A stretch of DNA of 64,000 nt from JABDIP01 sp965212545 (GTDB taxonomy: Bacteria; Pseudomonadota; Alphaproteobacteria; DSM-16000; Inquilinaceae): NCBI GenBank assembly GCA_965212545.1, contig CBDBVB010000024.1:1-64000 (forward strand). The letters run 5' to 3'. Of this stretch, positions 8,944 through 18,267 are shown in pieces. How positions within the stretch are numbered: position 1 is the stretch's first letter; each line of letters starts with the position of its first letter. Position numbers and translations under genes: made by a program. The notes below the pieces were generated by a model. The model was given only the letters and a program-made list of their open reading frames with translations, did not search any database and was not told the DNA's origin.

Positions 8944-9708
8944 ATGACCTTGAAAAGAAAAGACCGGATCCGCGCGCTTCTCAAAGGCATCGAAACCGGC
9001 GACCCGGCGTCGGTTGCGGTCGTCAGCCCCGACAAATACATCCAGCACAACCCCCAGACCCACGAAGGGGGCGAGGGCTTGGCGGCGCTGTTCAAACGGC
9101 TGTCCAAGACCAATCCCCGGGTCAACATCGTGCGGGCCTTCGAGGATGGCGACTACGTCTTCGCCCACACCGAGTACGACTTCGCCAGCCGCAGGATCGG
9201 CTTCGAAGTCTTCCGGTTCGAGGGCGATCTGGCCGTCGAGCACTGGGACAACATCCAGCCGCGACAAGAACCCAGCCCTTCCGGCCACACCATGGTCGAC
9301 GGCCCGACTGAAGCGACCGACCTCGACCGAACCGAAGCCAACCGGGAGATCGTCCGCGCCTTCATCGACGACGTCCTGATCAACCGCCGGCTCGAAACTC
9401 TGGACCGCTATATCGACGCTGAGCGCTACACCCAGCACAACCCGCAGCTCGCCGACGGCCTGCCGGCCCTACGCCCGGCGCTGGAAGCCACGTCCGACAC
9501 AGGCCTCGCGATCCAATACGACCGAACCCACCGCGTGCTCGCCGAGGGGAACTTCGTCCTCGCCGTCAGTGAAGGCTCCCTCGGTGGTGTCCACTCCTCC
9601 TTCTATGACCTTTTCCGCGTCGCGGAGGGCAAGATTGTGGAGCATTGGGACACAATCGAAGCGATCCCCCCGCGCAGCGAATGGAAGAACGACAATGGCA
9701 AGTTCTGA
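8944..9708 (+). CDS. Protein with two tandem SnoaL-like (NTF2-fold) domains
   Basis: The 254-residue protein contains two related halves, each with YIQHNPQ or YTQHNPQ and an EHWD motif, typical of SnoaL-like polyketide-cyclase-fold proteins. Domain 1 is about residues 5-115, domain 2 about 125-245. Many such proteins have no assigned reaction, and no specific activity can be given. The start at 8944 (MTLKRKDRIR) is preferred because CGGAG lies 6 bases upstream; ATGs at 8899 and 8923 would only add an unconserved tail. Confidence 0.75.
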   Translation: MTLKRKDRIRALLKGIETGDPASVAVVSPDKYIQHNPQTHEGGEGLAALFKRLSKTNPRVNIVRAFEDGDYVFAHTEYDFASRRIGFEVFRFEGDLAVEHWDNIQPRQEPSPSGHTMVDGPTEATDLDRTEANREIVRAFIDDVLINRRLETLDRYIDAERYTQHNPQLADGLPALRPALEATSDTGLAIQYDRTHRVLAEGNFVLAVSEGSLGGVHSSFYDLFRVAEGKIVEHWDTIEAIPPRSEWKNDNGKF

Positions 9709-9804
9709 TTCCTGATCAACTGCGGCCGGGGTTCGGCAATGCGGCAAGCGCCGATACCGGGTCGTCGAGCACGACCGGCAAGTGGTGACAACATCCGGAC
9801 GGCC

Positions 9805-10801
9805 CTATCGCAGCGGACGGAACAGCCCGGCGCCGTCTGTCTCGATTCGGATCGGGTCGCTGATCGCGCCGATGAATTCGCCATCCGGCCCATCATGCAG
9901 AAAGCCGATCATCGCCAGGCCGTCATCCGACCGGACGATCTTACCGGCGTATCGTCGGGGCGGAAAATGGCCGTCGAGAAACGGTCCGGGCGCGATCTGC
10001 CAGGGGCCGAGGTGGCTGTCGGAGATCAGGTAATGGGTGCCGGTCACCGGCGCGCCGGGATAGCTGCTGCGATACGCCTCCGACCAGTGCTCCGCGTTGG
10101 TGCAGAACAGGCAATACCAAGTGTCGCCGATGCGCAGCACCTGCGGCACCTCCAACTGGCCGAAACCGCCGGCTGAAGATCGGCGGGCAGGCGGTCCAGC
10201 GGAGCAGATCCGATGACCGGGCAAGGCCGATGGCCCCGCCCGCATTGGGCTCGGCCACGCCGGGGACACGGGCCGTGTAGTACATGATCCAGCCGTCGCC
10301 GTCCGGGTCGCGCATCACCCAGGGGTCGCGCATGGCGCGGTCGTGCCAATGCCCGGGCGCGAACTCCTCGTAGAGACTTGTGTCGATGTCCAGGGCGAGA
10401 CCGTCGCCGACCCGCCGCCAGTCATGCATGTCGTCGGCGGTGGCATGGCCGATGCGCTGTTTCTTGGCGTCTTCGGCGATGCTGGAGCCGGTGTAGAACA
10501 GATGCCAAAGACCGTCATCGTCCTGCACCACCGACCCGGTCCAGACCGCCTTGTCGTCCCATGCCGGCGCCGGGGAGGGCGCAAGGCAGGTTCCGAGATA
10601 GTCCCAGTCTTTCAGATTCGAAGAGACGGCATGGCCGTGGGTCGCGTTCCAGTGCCGAAGTTCTGGGTCGCCCAGCGCCTTGTCGGCCTGCAGGAAATAC
10701 AGGTGCCAGAGGCCGCCGCTTCTGGCGAACCAGAAGTCCCAGACCCACTTGTCGGCGAGTGCGAACATGGCCATCGGATTGATTTCGAACAACGAAGTCA
10801 T
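9805..10801 (-). CDS. Glycoside hydrolase, five-bladed propeller type (GH43/GH32-like), with a frameshift
   Basis: The N-terminal part has WVWDFWFARSGGLWHLYFLQ, then AVWTGSVV and MRDPWVMRDPDGDGWIMYYT, which fit the repeated blades of GH43/GH32-type enzymes. The frame changes at about 10170 within CAGCCGGCGGTTTC (minus strand). The continuation, AGGFGQLEVPQVLRIGDTWYC to the stop at 9805, lies in the next frame, so one base has been gained or two lost. Repaired, about 331 residues. No clear signal peptide, so it is probably cytoplasmic. It is divergent from a sugar ABC transporter and may process what that imports. Confidence 0.7.
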
Positions 10802-10820
10802 GCTCTATCCGTGCAAGAAT

Positions 10821-10892
10821 GACAACATTGTGCCCGCCGGGCCGATGTTGTCGGGGAGATGGCGCGCCCGCCGCTACCTGTTCCTGACAACA
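10821..10892. promoter_or_regulatory. Repeated GACAACAT sites in the divergent promoter region
   Basis: GACAACAT occurs at 10821-10828, inverted as ATGTTGTC at 10845-10852, and again direct at 10885-10892. A further direct copy lies at 9787-9794, beyond the end of the glycosidase gene. The inverted pair is spaced 24 bp centre to centre, compatible with a dimeric repressor or activator controlling both directions. The regulator is not in this window. Confidence 0.5.
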
Positions 10893-10922
10893 TGGCGCGT
10901 GCCAACGAAGGGGAGGGATGAA

Positions 10923-12191
10923 ATGAAGAAATGGTCATTGCCTGCAGGGCCATGCGCTACGGCATTCGCGATAGCGTTGCTGTCGGCGGCGCCCGCTGAA
11001 GCCCAGACCGAGCTCAGCCTCTGGTATCACGGCGCCGGTAACGCGACCGAGAAGCAGCTGCTGACCGGTGTCATCGACGACTTCAACGCGTCGCAGAGCG
11101 ACTGGACGGTCGTCCTGGAGGAATTCCCGCAGGGATCCTACAACGAAGCGATCGTTGCCGCCGCCCTGTCCGGCGACCTTCCGGACATCATCGATGTGGA
11201 CGGCCCGGTCATGCCGAACTGGGCCTGGTCGGGTTATCTCGCGCCGCTGCAACTGTCCGACGGCGCCCTGGATGGTTTCCTGCCGGGGCCGATCGGCCGG
11301 TATGACGGCAAGCTCTATGGGGTTGGGCTCTGGGATGCGGCCGTGGCGATCTTCGCCCGGCGTTCGGTGCTCGAGGCGAACGACATTCGCATTCCGACAT
11401 TGGACACCCCGTGGTCCGGCGAGGAATTCGACGCGGCGTTGGTCGCGCTGAAATCCTCCGGCGATTTCGCTTATCCCATCGATCTCGGCATGGCCTGGAC
11501 CGGAGAATGGTACCCCTACGCCTTCGGTCCGTTCCTGCAGAGCTATGGCGGCGATATCCTGGATGCCTCGGTTCCGACCGCCGAAGGGGTGCTGAACGGC
11601 GATGCCGGGATGGCCTTCGGCGAATGGTGGCAAAGCCTGTTCGACCGCGGCCTGACGCCCGGTACGTCACAGGATGGCGCCGATCGCGAGACCGGTTTCC
11701 TGGACGGAACCTACGCCATGCAGTGGAACGGCAACTGGGCGGCACTGCCGCCGCTGGAGAAATTCGGCGACGACATGCTGTTCCTGCCGGCCCCGGATTT
11801 CGGAAACGGCCCGACGATCGGGGCGGCGTCGTGGCAGTTCAGCGTGTCGTCGGGCAGCGCGCACCAGGACGGCGCCAACGCCTTCATCGAGTTCGCCATC
11901 CAGGACAAATACCTGGCGGCGTTCTCTGACGGGATCGGATTGATCCCATCGACTCCGAGCGCGGCGGCGATGACCGAGAAATACGCGCCGGGCGGTCCGC
12001 TGGAGGTGTTCTTCGAGCTGAGCAATCAGCAAGCGCGGCTGAGGGCGGTGACACCGGCCTATCTGGTCGCCGCACTGGAGTTCGAGAAGGCGCTGGCGGA
12101 CATCGCGAATGGCGCAGACGTCGCGGACACCCTCGACGCCGCCGCCGATGCGATCAACGCCGATATCGAGAACAACCGCAACTACCGCTAG
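10923..12191 (+). CDS. Sugar ABC transporter substrate-binding protein
   Basis: 422-residue family-1 extracellular solute-binding protein. A signal peptide runs to about residue 28 (hydrophobic core AFAIALLSAAPAEA, cleavage before QTELSLWYHG). The mature part has the usual pattern of this family, including WTVVLEEFPQGSYNEAI and DLPDIIDVDGP. GGGGAGGG lies about 6 bases before the ATG. It heads a binding protein-permease-permease operon, probably for a mono- or oligosaccharide. Confidence 0.88.
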   Translation: MKKWSLPAGPCATAFAIALLSAAPAEAQTELSLWYHGAGNATEKQLLTGVIDDFNASQSDWTVVLEEFPQGSYNEAIVAAALSGDLPDIIDVDGPVMPNWAWSGYLAPLQLSDGALDGFLPGPIGRYDGKLYGVGLWDAAVAIFARRSVLEANDIRIPTLDTPWSGEEFDAALVALKSSGDFAYPIDLGMAWTGEWYPYAFGPFLQSYGGDILDASVPTAEGVLNGDAGMAFGEWWQSLFDRGLTPGTSQDGADRETGFLDGTYAMQWNGNWAALPPLEKFGDDMLFLPAPDFGNGPTIGAASWQFSVSSGSAHQDGANAFIEFAIQDKYLAAFSDGIGLIPSTPSAAAMTEKYAPGGPLEVFFELSNQQARLRAVTPAYLVAALEFEKALADIANGADVADTLDAAADAINADIENNRNYR

Positions 12192-12293
12192 GCGCGGCGG
12201 CCTTCGCCGGAGGATCGACGCCGACCGGTCCGGCCCTTGCGGCCGGACCGGTGGCGGCGCGTCTGCGTCCCATCCGAAATACAAGCGGATGCC

Positions 12294-13385
12294 ATGGGCA
12301 CGACCGTCTCGCAGGTGAAACGAACCGAGATCACCACCGGCTGGTGCATGGCGCTGCCATCGTTCCTGCTGATCGTGGTGTTCCTGATCGTGCCGTTCCT
12401 GCTGGCCTTCGGCTTCTCCTTCACCAACCAGAGGCTGATCTCGCCCAATCCGGCCGAGTTCGTCGGCACCAAGAATTTCGAGGACATGCTCGGACTGAGC
12501 ATCTTCGTGCTGGAGCCGGCGCGCGATCCGGCGACCGGCGATGTTGTCAGGGACGAGGCCGGTGCCCCGACCTATCCGAGGCTGAGGACCTTCACCCGCA
12601 ACAACCCGGACTATCCGCATCTCGCCGGCAAGCGGGAATGGATGTCCTGGGGCTGGGGCGAGGACAGGCGGCTGGTGCTGCTGGCCAGCGACGTGATCTT
12701 CATGAAGGCGCTGTTCAACACGATCCTGTTCGTCGCCGTCGTCGCGCCGATGCAGGCCGGGCTGGCGTTGCTGCTGGCACTGCTGATCAACAGACCGCTG
12801 CGCGGCGTCAATATCTTCCGCACCATCTATTTCATGCCCGTCGTCATCTCGATCGTCGTGGTCGCCTTCCTGTGGCGGTTTATCTATGACGGCGAGAACG
12901 GCCTGCTGAACAGCCTGCTCGCGTTCCTGAGCTTCGGCCTGTTCGAGCCGGTCGATTGGCTCGGCGAGACCTCCACCGCGCTTGGCGCCATCATGGCCAT
13001 GTCGATCTGGCAGGGGGTCGGGTTCCACATGGTCATCTGGCTCTCCGGCCTGCAGACCATCCCGGTCTCGCTCTATGAGGCGGCCTCCATCGAGGGTGCG
13101 ACGACCTGGCAGAAATTCCGCTACGTGACCTGGCCCGGACTTCGAAACACCGCCGTCCTGGTGATGGTGGTGATCACCATGCAGTCGTTCGCTCTGTTCG
13201 CCCAGGTCGACGTCATGACCCGCGGAGGGCCGCTCGACTCGACCCAGTCGCTGGTCTTCCAGGCGGTGCAGCGCGGCTTCGAGAAGCAGGACATCTCCGG
13301 CGGCTCGGCGATCTCGGTCCTGCTGTTCCTGTTCGTCCTGTCGATTTCGCTGTTCCAGCGCTACGTATCGCGGGAGCGCGACTGA
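12294..13385 (+). CDS. Sugar ABC transporter permease, MalF type
   Basis: 363-residue inner-membrane protein. TM1 is at about residues 18-42. A larger than usual periplasmic stretch (about 45-140) follows, then further membrane segments and the coupling motif EAASIEGATTWQKFRYVTWPGL. The ATG at 12294 (MGTTVSQVK) fits the family. The stop overlaps the next start (TGATG). Pairs with the following MalG-type permease. Confidence 0.88.
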   Translation: MGTTVSQVKRTEITTGWCMALPSFLLIVVFLIVPFLLAFGFSFTNQRLISPNPAEFVGTKNFEDMLGLSIFVLEPARDPATGDVVRDEAGAPTYPRLRTFTRNNPDYPHLAGKREWMSWGWGEDRRLVLLASDVIFMKALFNTILFVAVVAPMQAGLALLLALLINRPLRGVNIFRTIYFMPVVISIVVVAFLWRFIYDGENGLLNSLLAFLSFGLFEPVDWLGETSTALGAIMAMSIWQGVGFHMVIWLSGLQTIPVSLYEAASIEGATTWQKFRYVTWPGLRNTAVLVMVVITMQSFALFAQVDVMTRGGPLDSTQSLVFQAVQRGFEKQDISGGSAISVLLFLFVLSISLFQRYVSRERD

Positions 13386-14251
13386 TGGCCCGAGACACCG
13401 TTGTCCGGACCGCCCTGCGCTACCTGCTGCTTGCGTGGGTCGCGCTGATCTTCATCTTCCCGGTCGTCTTCATGGTGGTTTCGTCGCTGAAGCCGGACCT
13501 TCAGCTGTTGCGCGACTCGTCGTCGATCCGCGCCTTCCTGCCGGTCGGGGACATCTCTTTGGGAAATTACTCCGACGCCATGGACCGCGTGCCGCTGGGG
13601 CGTTTCGTGTTCAATTCGATCTTCGTGACGGTTACGACCATGGCGCTGTCGCTGGTCCTTTGCTCACTGGCCGCATTCGCCTTCGTGTTCCTGGAATGGA
13701 AGGGGCGGGCGGTGCTGCTGTCGGTCATCCTGGCGACCTTCATCGTGCCATTCGAGACCATCGCGATCCCGCTGCTGCTGGTGGTCAACAACCTGCCCTG
13801 GATCGGGATCGACGGGTTCAGCGTCGGCTGGCTGAACAGCTATCATGTCCAGATCATCCCGTTCATCGCCGACGCGCTGACGATCTTCCTGTTCGTGCAA
13901 TATTTCAAGGACCTGCCGAAGGAGTTGGTGGAGGCCGCCCGGGTCGACGGCGCCAGCTGGTTCCAGATCTACCGGCGCGTCATCATCCCGCTCTCCGGCC
14001 CGATCATCGCGACTGCGGCGATCCTGAAGTTCCTGTACATGTACAACCAGTATCTCTGGCCGCTGATGGTGACACAGTCGGAGGAGTACCGGCCGGTCCT
14101 GGTTGGGCTGCAGTATTTCTTCCAGCTCAACACGGCCTGGGGCGAGATCATGGCCTATCTGTCGATCATCACCGTGCCGGTGCTGGCCTTCTATCTGTCG
14201 ATGCAAAGGGCGTTCATCGCCAGCATCGCCTCGACCGGCATCAAGGGCTGA
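13385..14251 (+). CDS. Sugar ABC transporter permease, MalG type
   Basis: 288-residue inner-membrane permease with six predicted membrane segments and the EAA coupling loop EAARVDGASWFQIYRRVIIPL. It overlaps the previous gene by one base, implying translational coupling. No ATPase gene follows: the next genes are convergent and belong to a peptide transporter. A shared MalK/UgpC-type ATPase encoded elsewhere is therefore likely. Confidence 0.88.
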   Translation: MARDTVVRTALRYLLLAWVALIFIFPVVFMVVSSLKPDLQLLRDSSSIRAFLPVGDISLGNYSDAMDRVPLGRFVFNSIFVTVTTMALSLVLCSLAAFAFVFLEWKGRAVLLSVILATFIVPFETIAIPLLLVVNNLPWIGIDGFSVGWLNSYHVQIIPFIADALTIFLFVQYFKDLPKELVEAARVDGASWFQIYRRVIIPLSGPIIATAAILKFLYMYNQYLWPLMVTQSEEYRPVLVGLQYFFQLNTAWGEIMAYLSIITVPVLAFYLSMQRAFIASIASTGIKG

Positions 14252-14272
14252 TCCGGACCGCCGGCCGGGCGA

Positions 14273-15091
14273 TCAGGCCATACCCCGCTTACGGCCGGGA
14301 ATCGGCACCGCGGCCAGCAGGCTGCGGGTATAGTCGTGGGCCGGCTGCCGGAACAGCCGGTCGCGTGGCGCCTCTTCAACGACGCGGCCGCGATACATCA
14401 CCATGACGCGGTCGCACAGCGCCTCGACGACCGCCAGGTCGTGGGAGATGAACACATAGGTCAGGCCGAGCCGGGCCTGCAAGTCGTTCAGCAGGCGGAG
14501 AACCTGGGCCTGGACCGAGACGTCCAGCGCCGACACCGGCTCGTCGAGCACGATCAGCCGCGGCTCCACCGCCAGCGCCCGGGCGATGCCGATGCGCTGG
14601 CACTGGCCGCCGGAGAATTCATGCGGATAGCGGTCGACGAATTCCGGCCGCAGGCTGACCAACCGCATCAACTCTGCGACCCGGTCCCGGCGGGCCTCGC
14701 GGTCCAGGTCCAGCAGGGCTTGCAGCGGGCCTTCCAGGATCTGCCGCACGGTCTTGCGCGGGTTCAGTGAGCTGAGCGGGTCCTGGAACACGAGCTGCAC
14801 CGTGCGATGGAAGCGTCTCTTCTCGTCGCCCTTGAGGTCGCGCACCGGGCGGCCCTCAAGCGCAATGCGCCCGGCGCTGGGCGCCAAGAGCCCGACCAGC
14901 ATGCGGGCCAAGGTCGACTTGCCGCAGCCGCTCTCGCCGACGATGCCCAGCGTGCGGCCACGCTCGACGCTGAGAGAGACGCCGTCGACAGCGGCGATCT
15001 GCGGCTTGCGTCCGCCATGCCAGTTGCGGCCGCCGCCGAATATGCGTCGCAGTTCCTGGGCTTCCAGGATGATCTCGGTCTGGTCAGCCAT
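14273..15091 (-). CDS. Peptide ABC transporter ATP-binding protein, DppF/OppF type
   Basis: 272-residue ATPase with Walker A GESGCGKST, Q-loop LVFQDPLSSLNP, signature FSGGQCQRIGIA, Walker B LIVLDEPVSALD and the H-loop His in FISHDLAV. The start is the ATG at 15091 (MADQTEIILEAQEL), which overlaps the end of the permease-ATPase fusion gene by 8 bases. Last gene of a minus-strand operon. The C-terminal oligopeptide-transporter tail is short. Confidence 0.9.
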   Translation of the reverse strand: MADQTEIILEAQELRRIFGGGRNWHGGRKPQIAAVDGVSLSVERGRTLGIVGESGCGKSTLARMLVGLLAPSAGRIALEGRPVRDLKGDEKRRFHRTVQLVFQDPLSSLNPRKTVRQILEGPLQALLDLDREARRDRVAELMRLVSLRPEFVDRYPHEFSGGQCQRIGIARALAVEPRLIVLDEPVSALDVSVQAQVLRLLNDLQARLGLTYVFISHDLAVVEALCDRVMVMYRGRVVEEAPRDRLFRQPAHDYTRSLLAAVPIPGRKRGMA

Positions 15092-17030
15092 CGGCCAGCT
15101 CTTCGGTCCTGAGACAGCGCGATGCATGTCCGGGGCCGACCTCACGTAACGGGATCGCGTTGGCGCGGCAGGACTCCTGCGCCAGCGGGCAGCGCGGCGC
15201 GAAGGCACAACCCCGCGGCAGGCGGTCAATCGCCGGCGGCAGGCCCGGGATGGCGTCGATCGAGCGGTCCGGCTGTCCCAGGATCGGGACGCAGGCCAGC
15301 AGTCGCTTCGTGTAGGGATGGCGCGGCGCGTCGAACACGGAGTCGACGGTGCCGCTCTCGACGATCCGGCCGGCATACATGACCAGCACCCGGTCGCACA
15401 GTTCCGACACGACGCCGAGGTCGTGGGTGATGAAGATCAGCGCCGCGTCGGCCTCGCGCCGGAGATCGTTGAGCAGTGCGAGCACTCTGGCCTGGGTGGT
15501 GACGTCCAGCGCCGTGGTCGGCTCGTCGGCGATGATCAGGTCCGGCTCGTTGGCCAGCGCCATGGCGATCACGACGCGCTGCCGCTGCCCGCCGGACAAC
15601 TCGTGCGGATAGGCCCCGGCTTTGGTCTCGGGCTCCGGAATGTCGACCCGGCCCAGCAGGGTAACGGCGCGCTCCATGGCCGCCCGCCGGTCGAGCCCGC
15701 GATGGCGGCGGAGCGTCTCGGCGACCTGCTCGCCGACCGGAATCAGCGGGTTCAGCGTGGTCAGCGGATCCTGAAAGATATAGGCGATGCGGTTGCCGCG
15801 GATGTCCTGCAGATCGCCCAGCGGCATGCCGACCAGATCCTCGCCGTCGAACAGGATGCGCCCGCCGGTGATGCGGCCGGGCGGCGTCGGCACCAGCCCC
15901 AGCACCGACATCGCGGTGACCGACTTGCCGGAACCGGATTCGCCGACGATGCCGACCGCTTCGCCGCGCGCAACCTCGAAGCGAACATCGCTGACGGCGC
16001 GGTGGGTCTCACGGCCGATCTGGAAACGGGTCTCCAAATCGCACACCGCCACCAGCGGCGGCCGGCCGGTTGGCGCCGCCGCCTGCCGTTCGGCTTCCGG
16101 GGCGGCCTCGGTCCTGGCGACTGGCCGCGACAGGGCCCCGGATTTGAGACGAGGATCGAGGACATCCCTGAGGCCGTCGCCGAGCAGGTTGATGCCGATC
16201 ACCAGCACCAGGATCAACATGCCGGGCACAATGGAGACATGCGGCGCCCGGATGATCAGGTTGCGCCCGTCGCCCAGCATGCTGCCGAGATCGGCCTGCG
16301 GCGGCTGCGCCCCCAGGCCAAGGAAGCTCAGGCCCGCGGTCTCCAGGATCATCCAGCCGACGGTCGTCGACATGGTGATGATGATGATCGGCAGCACGTT
16401 GGGCAGCAGTTCCGACAGCATGATGCGCAAGTCGGAATAGCCCGACAGCCGCGCCGCCTCGACGAATTCGCGCCCGACCAGCGTCAGGGTGTTGCCGCGC
16501 ACCGAGCGGGCGAAGAACGGGATGTTGACGATGGCGATGGCCAGCAGCGCGTTCATGAGACCGGGGCCCAGCGCCGCGACGATTGCCAGCGCCAGCAGCA
16601 GATAGGGGAAGGCCATCAGCATGTCGATGCCGCGCATGAAGATCTGGTCGGTGACCCGGCCGAAAAAGGCGGCGACCAGCCCGATGGTCGAGCCGATCAG
16701 GGTGGCGACCAGGGTCGCCGCGACGCCGACGGCAAGGCTGACCCGGGTGCCCCAGATCAGCCTCGACAGCATATCGCGGCCGAGCTGGTCGGTTCCGAGC
16801 AGGGCGTCCGGCGACAGGGGCGGCTGCAGGCGGTTGGCGGGATCGGTGGCGTTGGGATCGGCCAGAGGCAGGATCGGGGCGGCCAGTGCGATCAATGCGA
16901 TCGCGGCGACGATGACGAGACCGGTGAGCGCCAGTGAATTGCGCTGCAGCAACTGCCATGCCGTCGGTCGCGAGGCAATCGGGGCGCCGGCATCCCCGCC
17001 CGGCGCGGCATCGGCGGGCAGGGCGGTCAT
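15084..17030 (-). CDS. Fused peptide ABC permease and ATPase (DppC-DppD)
   Basis: A single 648-residue reading frame. Residues 1 to about 300 form a DppC-type permease (LGTDQLGRDMLSRLIWGTRVS, then EAARLSGYSDLRIMLSELLP). From about 330 a DppD-type ATPase follows, with Walker A GESGSGKSV, signature LSGGQRQRVVIA, Walker B LIIADEPTTALD and the C-terminal Cys-rich tail CAFAPRCPLAQESC. The linker is rich in Ala, Pro and Glu (about residues 302-325). Similar permease/ATP-binding fusions are annotated in other bacteria. Start ATG at 17030 overlaps the dppB stop by 4 bases. With dppB and dppF it makes a complete importer. Confidence 0.9.
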   Translation of the reverse strand: MTALPADAAPGGDAGAPIASRPTAWQLLQRNSLALTGLVIVAAIALIALAAPILPLADPNATDPANRLQPPLSPDALLGTDQLGRDMLSRLIWGTRVSLAVGVAATLVATLIGSTIGLVAAFFGRVTDQIFMRGIDMLMAFPYLLLALAIVAALGPGLMNALLAIAIVNIPFFARSVRGNTLTLVGREFVEAARLSGYSDLRIMLSELLPNVLPIIIITMSTTVGWMILETAGLSFLGLGAQPPQADLGSMLGDGRNLIIRAPHVSIVPGMLILVLVIGINLLGDGLRDVLDPRLKSGALSRPVARTEAAPEAERQAAAPTGRPPLVAVCDLETRFQIGRETHRAVSDVRFEVARGEAVGIVGESGSGKSVTAMSVLGLVPTPPGRITGGRILFDGEDLVGMPLGDLQDIRGNRIAYIFQDPLTTLNPLIPVGEQVAETLRRHRGLDRRAAMERAVTLLGRVDIPEPETKAGAYPHELSGGQRQRVVIAMALANEPDLIIADEPTTALDVTTQARVLALLNDLRREADAALIFITHDLGVVSELCDRVLVMYAGRIVESGTVDSVFDAPRHPYTKRLLACVPILGQPDRSIDAIPGLPPAIDRLPRGCAFAPRCPLAQESCRANAIPLREVGPGHASRCLRTEELADG

Positions 17031-17977
17031 TGCTCTCGCAGCCGCGGATCGAGTGCGCTCTGCACGACGTCGGTGACCAGGTTGATCAGCACGAAGCTTG
17101 CCGCCACCACCAGCACGCCGCCCTGCACCAGCAGGATGTCGCGGGTCGAGATCGCGGTCACCAGCATCCGGCCGATGCCCGGCCACTGGAACACACTCTC
17201 GATATAGACCGCGCCGCCGAGCACGAAGCCGGCCTGGATGCCGATGATCGGCACCATGTTGACGAAGGCGTTCTTGAACGCATGCCGGCCGATCACCGCC
17301 GGCTCGCGCAATCCCTTGGCGCGGGCGGTGCGGACATAATCCTGGCGCAACACCTCCAGCATGTTGGAGCGCGTCAGTCGGGCGATCACGCCGGTCGCGA
17401 CCACAGCCAGCGCAGTCGCCGGCAGCACCAGATGATGCAGCAGGTCGCCAAGTCCGCCGCCGCCGAACAGGGCATACATGCCGCCGGTCGGAAACCATCG
17501 CAAGCCGACCGAGAACCACAGGATCAGCATGATCCCGAGAAAGAAGGATGGCGTGGAAATGCCGATCAACACCAACAGGGTCAGGATCTTGTCGGTCCAG
17601 CCATACTGGCGCACCGCCGCCGCGGCACCGGCCGCCAGCCCGAACAGGGTACACAGCGCCAGCGCCGCTCCGGCCAGGACGAGGGTCGGCACGAAGCGCT
17701 CCATGACCTCGTCGATCACCGGCCGGTTGAGCGAATAGGACTGCCCGAAATCCCCCTGCAACACGCCCGCGAGCCAGGTGACGTACTGCACCGGCAGCGG
17801 CTTATCGAGCCCGAGTTCGCGGTTCAGCCGTTCGACGTTCTCGGGCGTGGCGAAAGACCCCAGGATCGCGGTCGCCGGATCGCCCGGAATGAGCGAGATC
17901 ACCAGAAAGACGATCACCGACATGCCGAACAGCACCGGTATCGTCAGCAGCAACCGGCGCAGGATGTAGCCGGTCAT
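17027..17977 (-). CDS. Peptide ABC transporter permease, DppB type
   Basis: 316-residue membrane protein starting MTGYILRRLLLTIPVLFG, a classic DppB N-terminus. It also has DKPLPVQYVTWLAGVLQGDFG and the EAA loop DYVRTARAKGLREPAVIGRHAFKNA. In-frame ATGs at 18001 and 18043 give unconserved extensions and have no better ribosome site. The stop overlaps the next start. Confidence 0.9.
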   Translation of the reverse strand: MTGYILRRLLLTIPVLFGMSVIVFLVISLIPGDPATAILGSFATPENVERLNRELGLDKPLPVQYVTWLAGVLQGDFGQSYSLNRPVIDEVMERFVPTLVLAGAALALCTLFGLAAGAAAAVRQYGWTDKILTLLVLIGISTPSFFLGIMLILWFSVGLRWFPTGGMYALFGGGGLGDLLHHLVLPATALAVVATGVIARLTRSNMLEVLRQDYVRTARAKGLREPAVIGRHAFKNAFVNMVPIIGIQAGFVLGGAVYIESVFQWPGIGRMLVTAISTRDILLVQGGVLVVAASFVLINLVTDVVQSALDPRLREQ

Positions 17978-18065
17978 GGCGGGAGGCGCCTTTGCCGCCA
18001 TACTGATGGTCGAGGCGATGGGATCTGGGGACGGCGGCAACACTCGGCCGGTTGGCCGTAGCCGA

Positions 18066-18208
18066 CCCCCTCACCCTCCCACGGCTTCGCCGCGGGTCCC
18101 TCCCTCTCCCGCGAGGGGAGAGGGAAGCAATAGGCCGCACTTGTTACTCCTCTCCCCTTGCGGGAGAGGGAGGGGCCCGCTGCCGAAGGCAGTGGGAGGG
18201 TGAGGGGG
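18066..18208. repeat. 143-bp imperfect palindromic element
   Basis: The 17-base outer arms (18066-18082 and 18192-18208) are perfect reverse complements, beginning CCCCCTCACCC. Inside are further C-rich and G-rich complementary tracts (CCCTCTCCCGC and GCGGGAGAGGG). It fills most of the gap between the binding-protein gene and dppB, so it would form a strong RNA structure that may lower permease expression relative to the binding protein. It looks like a dispersed palindromic repeat. Confidence 0.7.
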
Positions 18209-18267
18209 CTTCCTTGGCCCGAAACGAAATATCCACCCCCGTGCCGACCCTGCGGCATCGTCCGCAC

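Noticed and set aside
11667..13028. A 453-codon minus-strand frame across the sugar transporter genes.
   Set aside because: Low-complexity shadow frame (His/Gln/Arg-rich) opposite well-supported binding-protein and permease genes.
15318..16937. A 539-codon plus-strand frame opposite the permease-ATPase fusion.
   Set aside because: Composition is an antisense shadow of the ABC transporter gene, with no family signature and no ribosome site.
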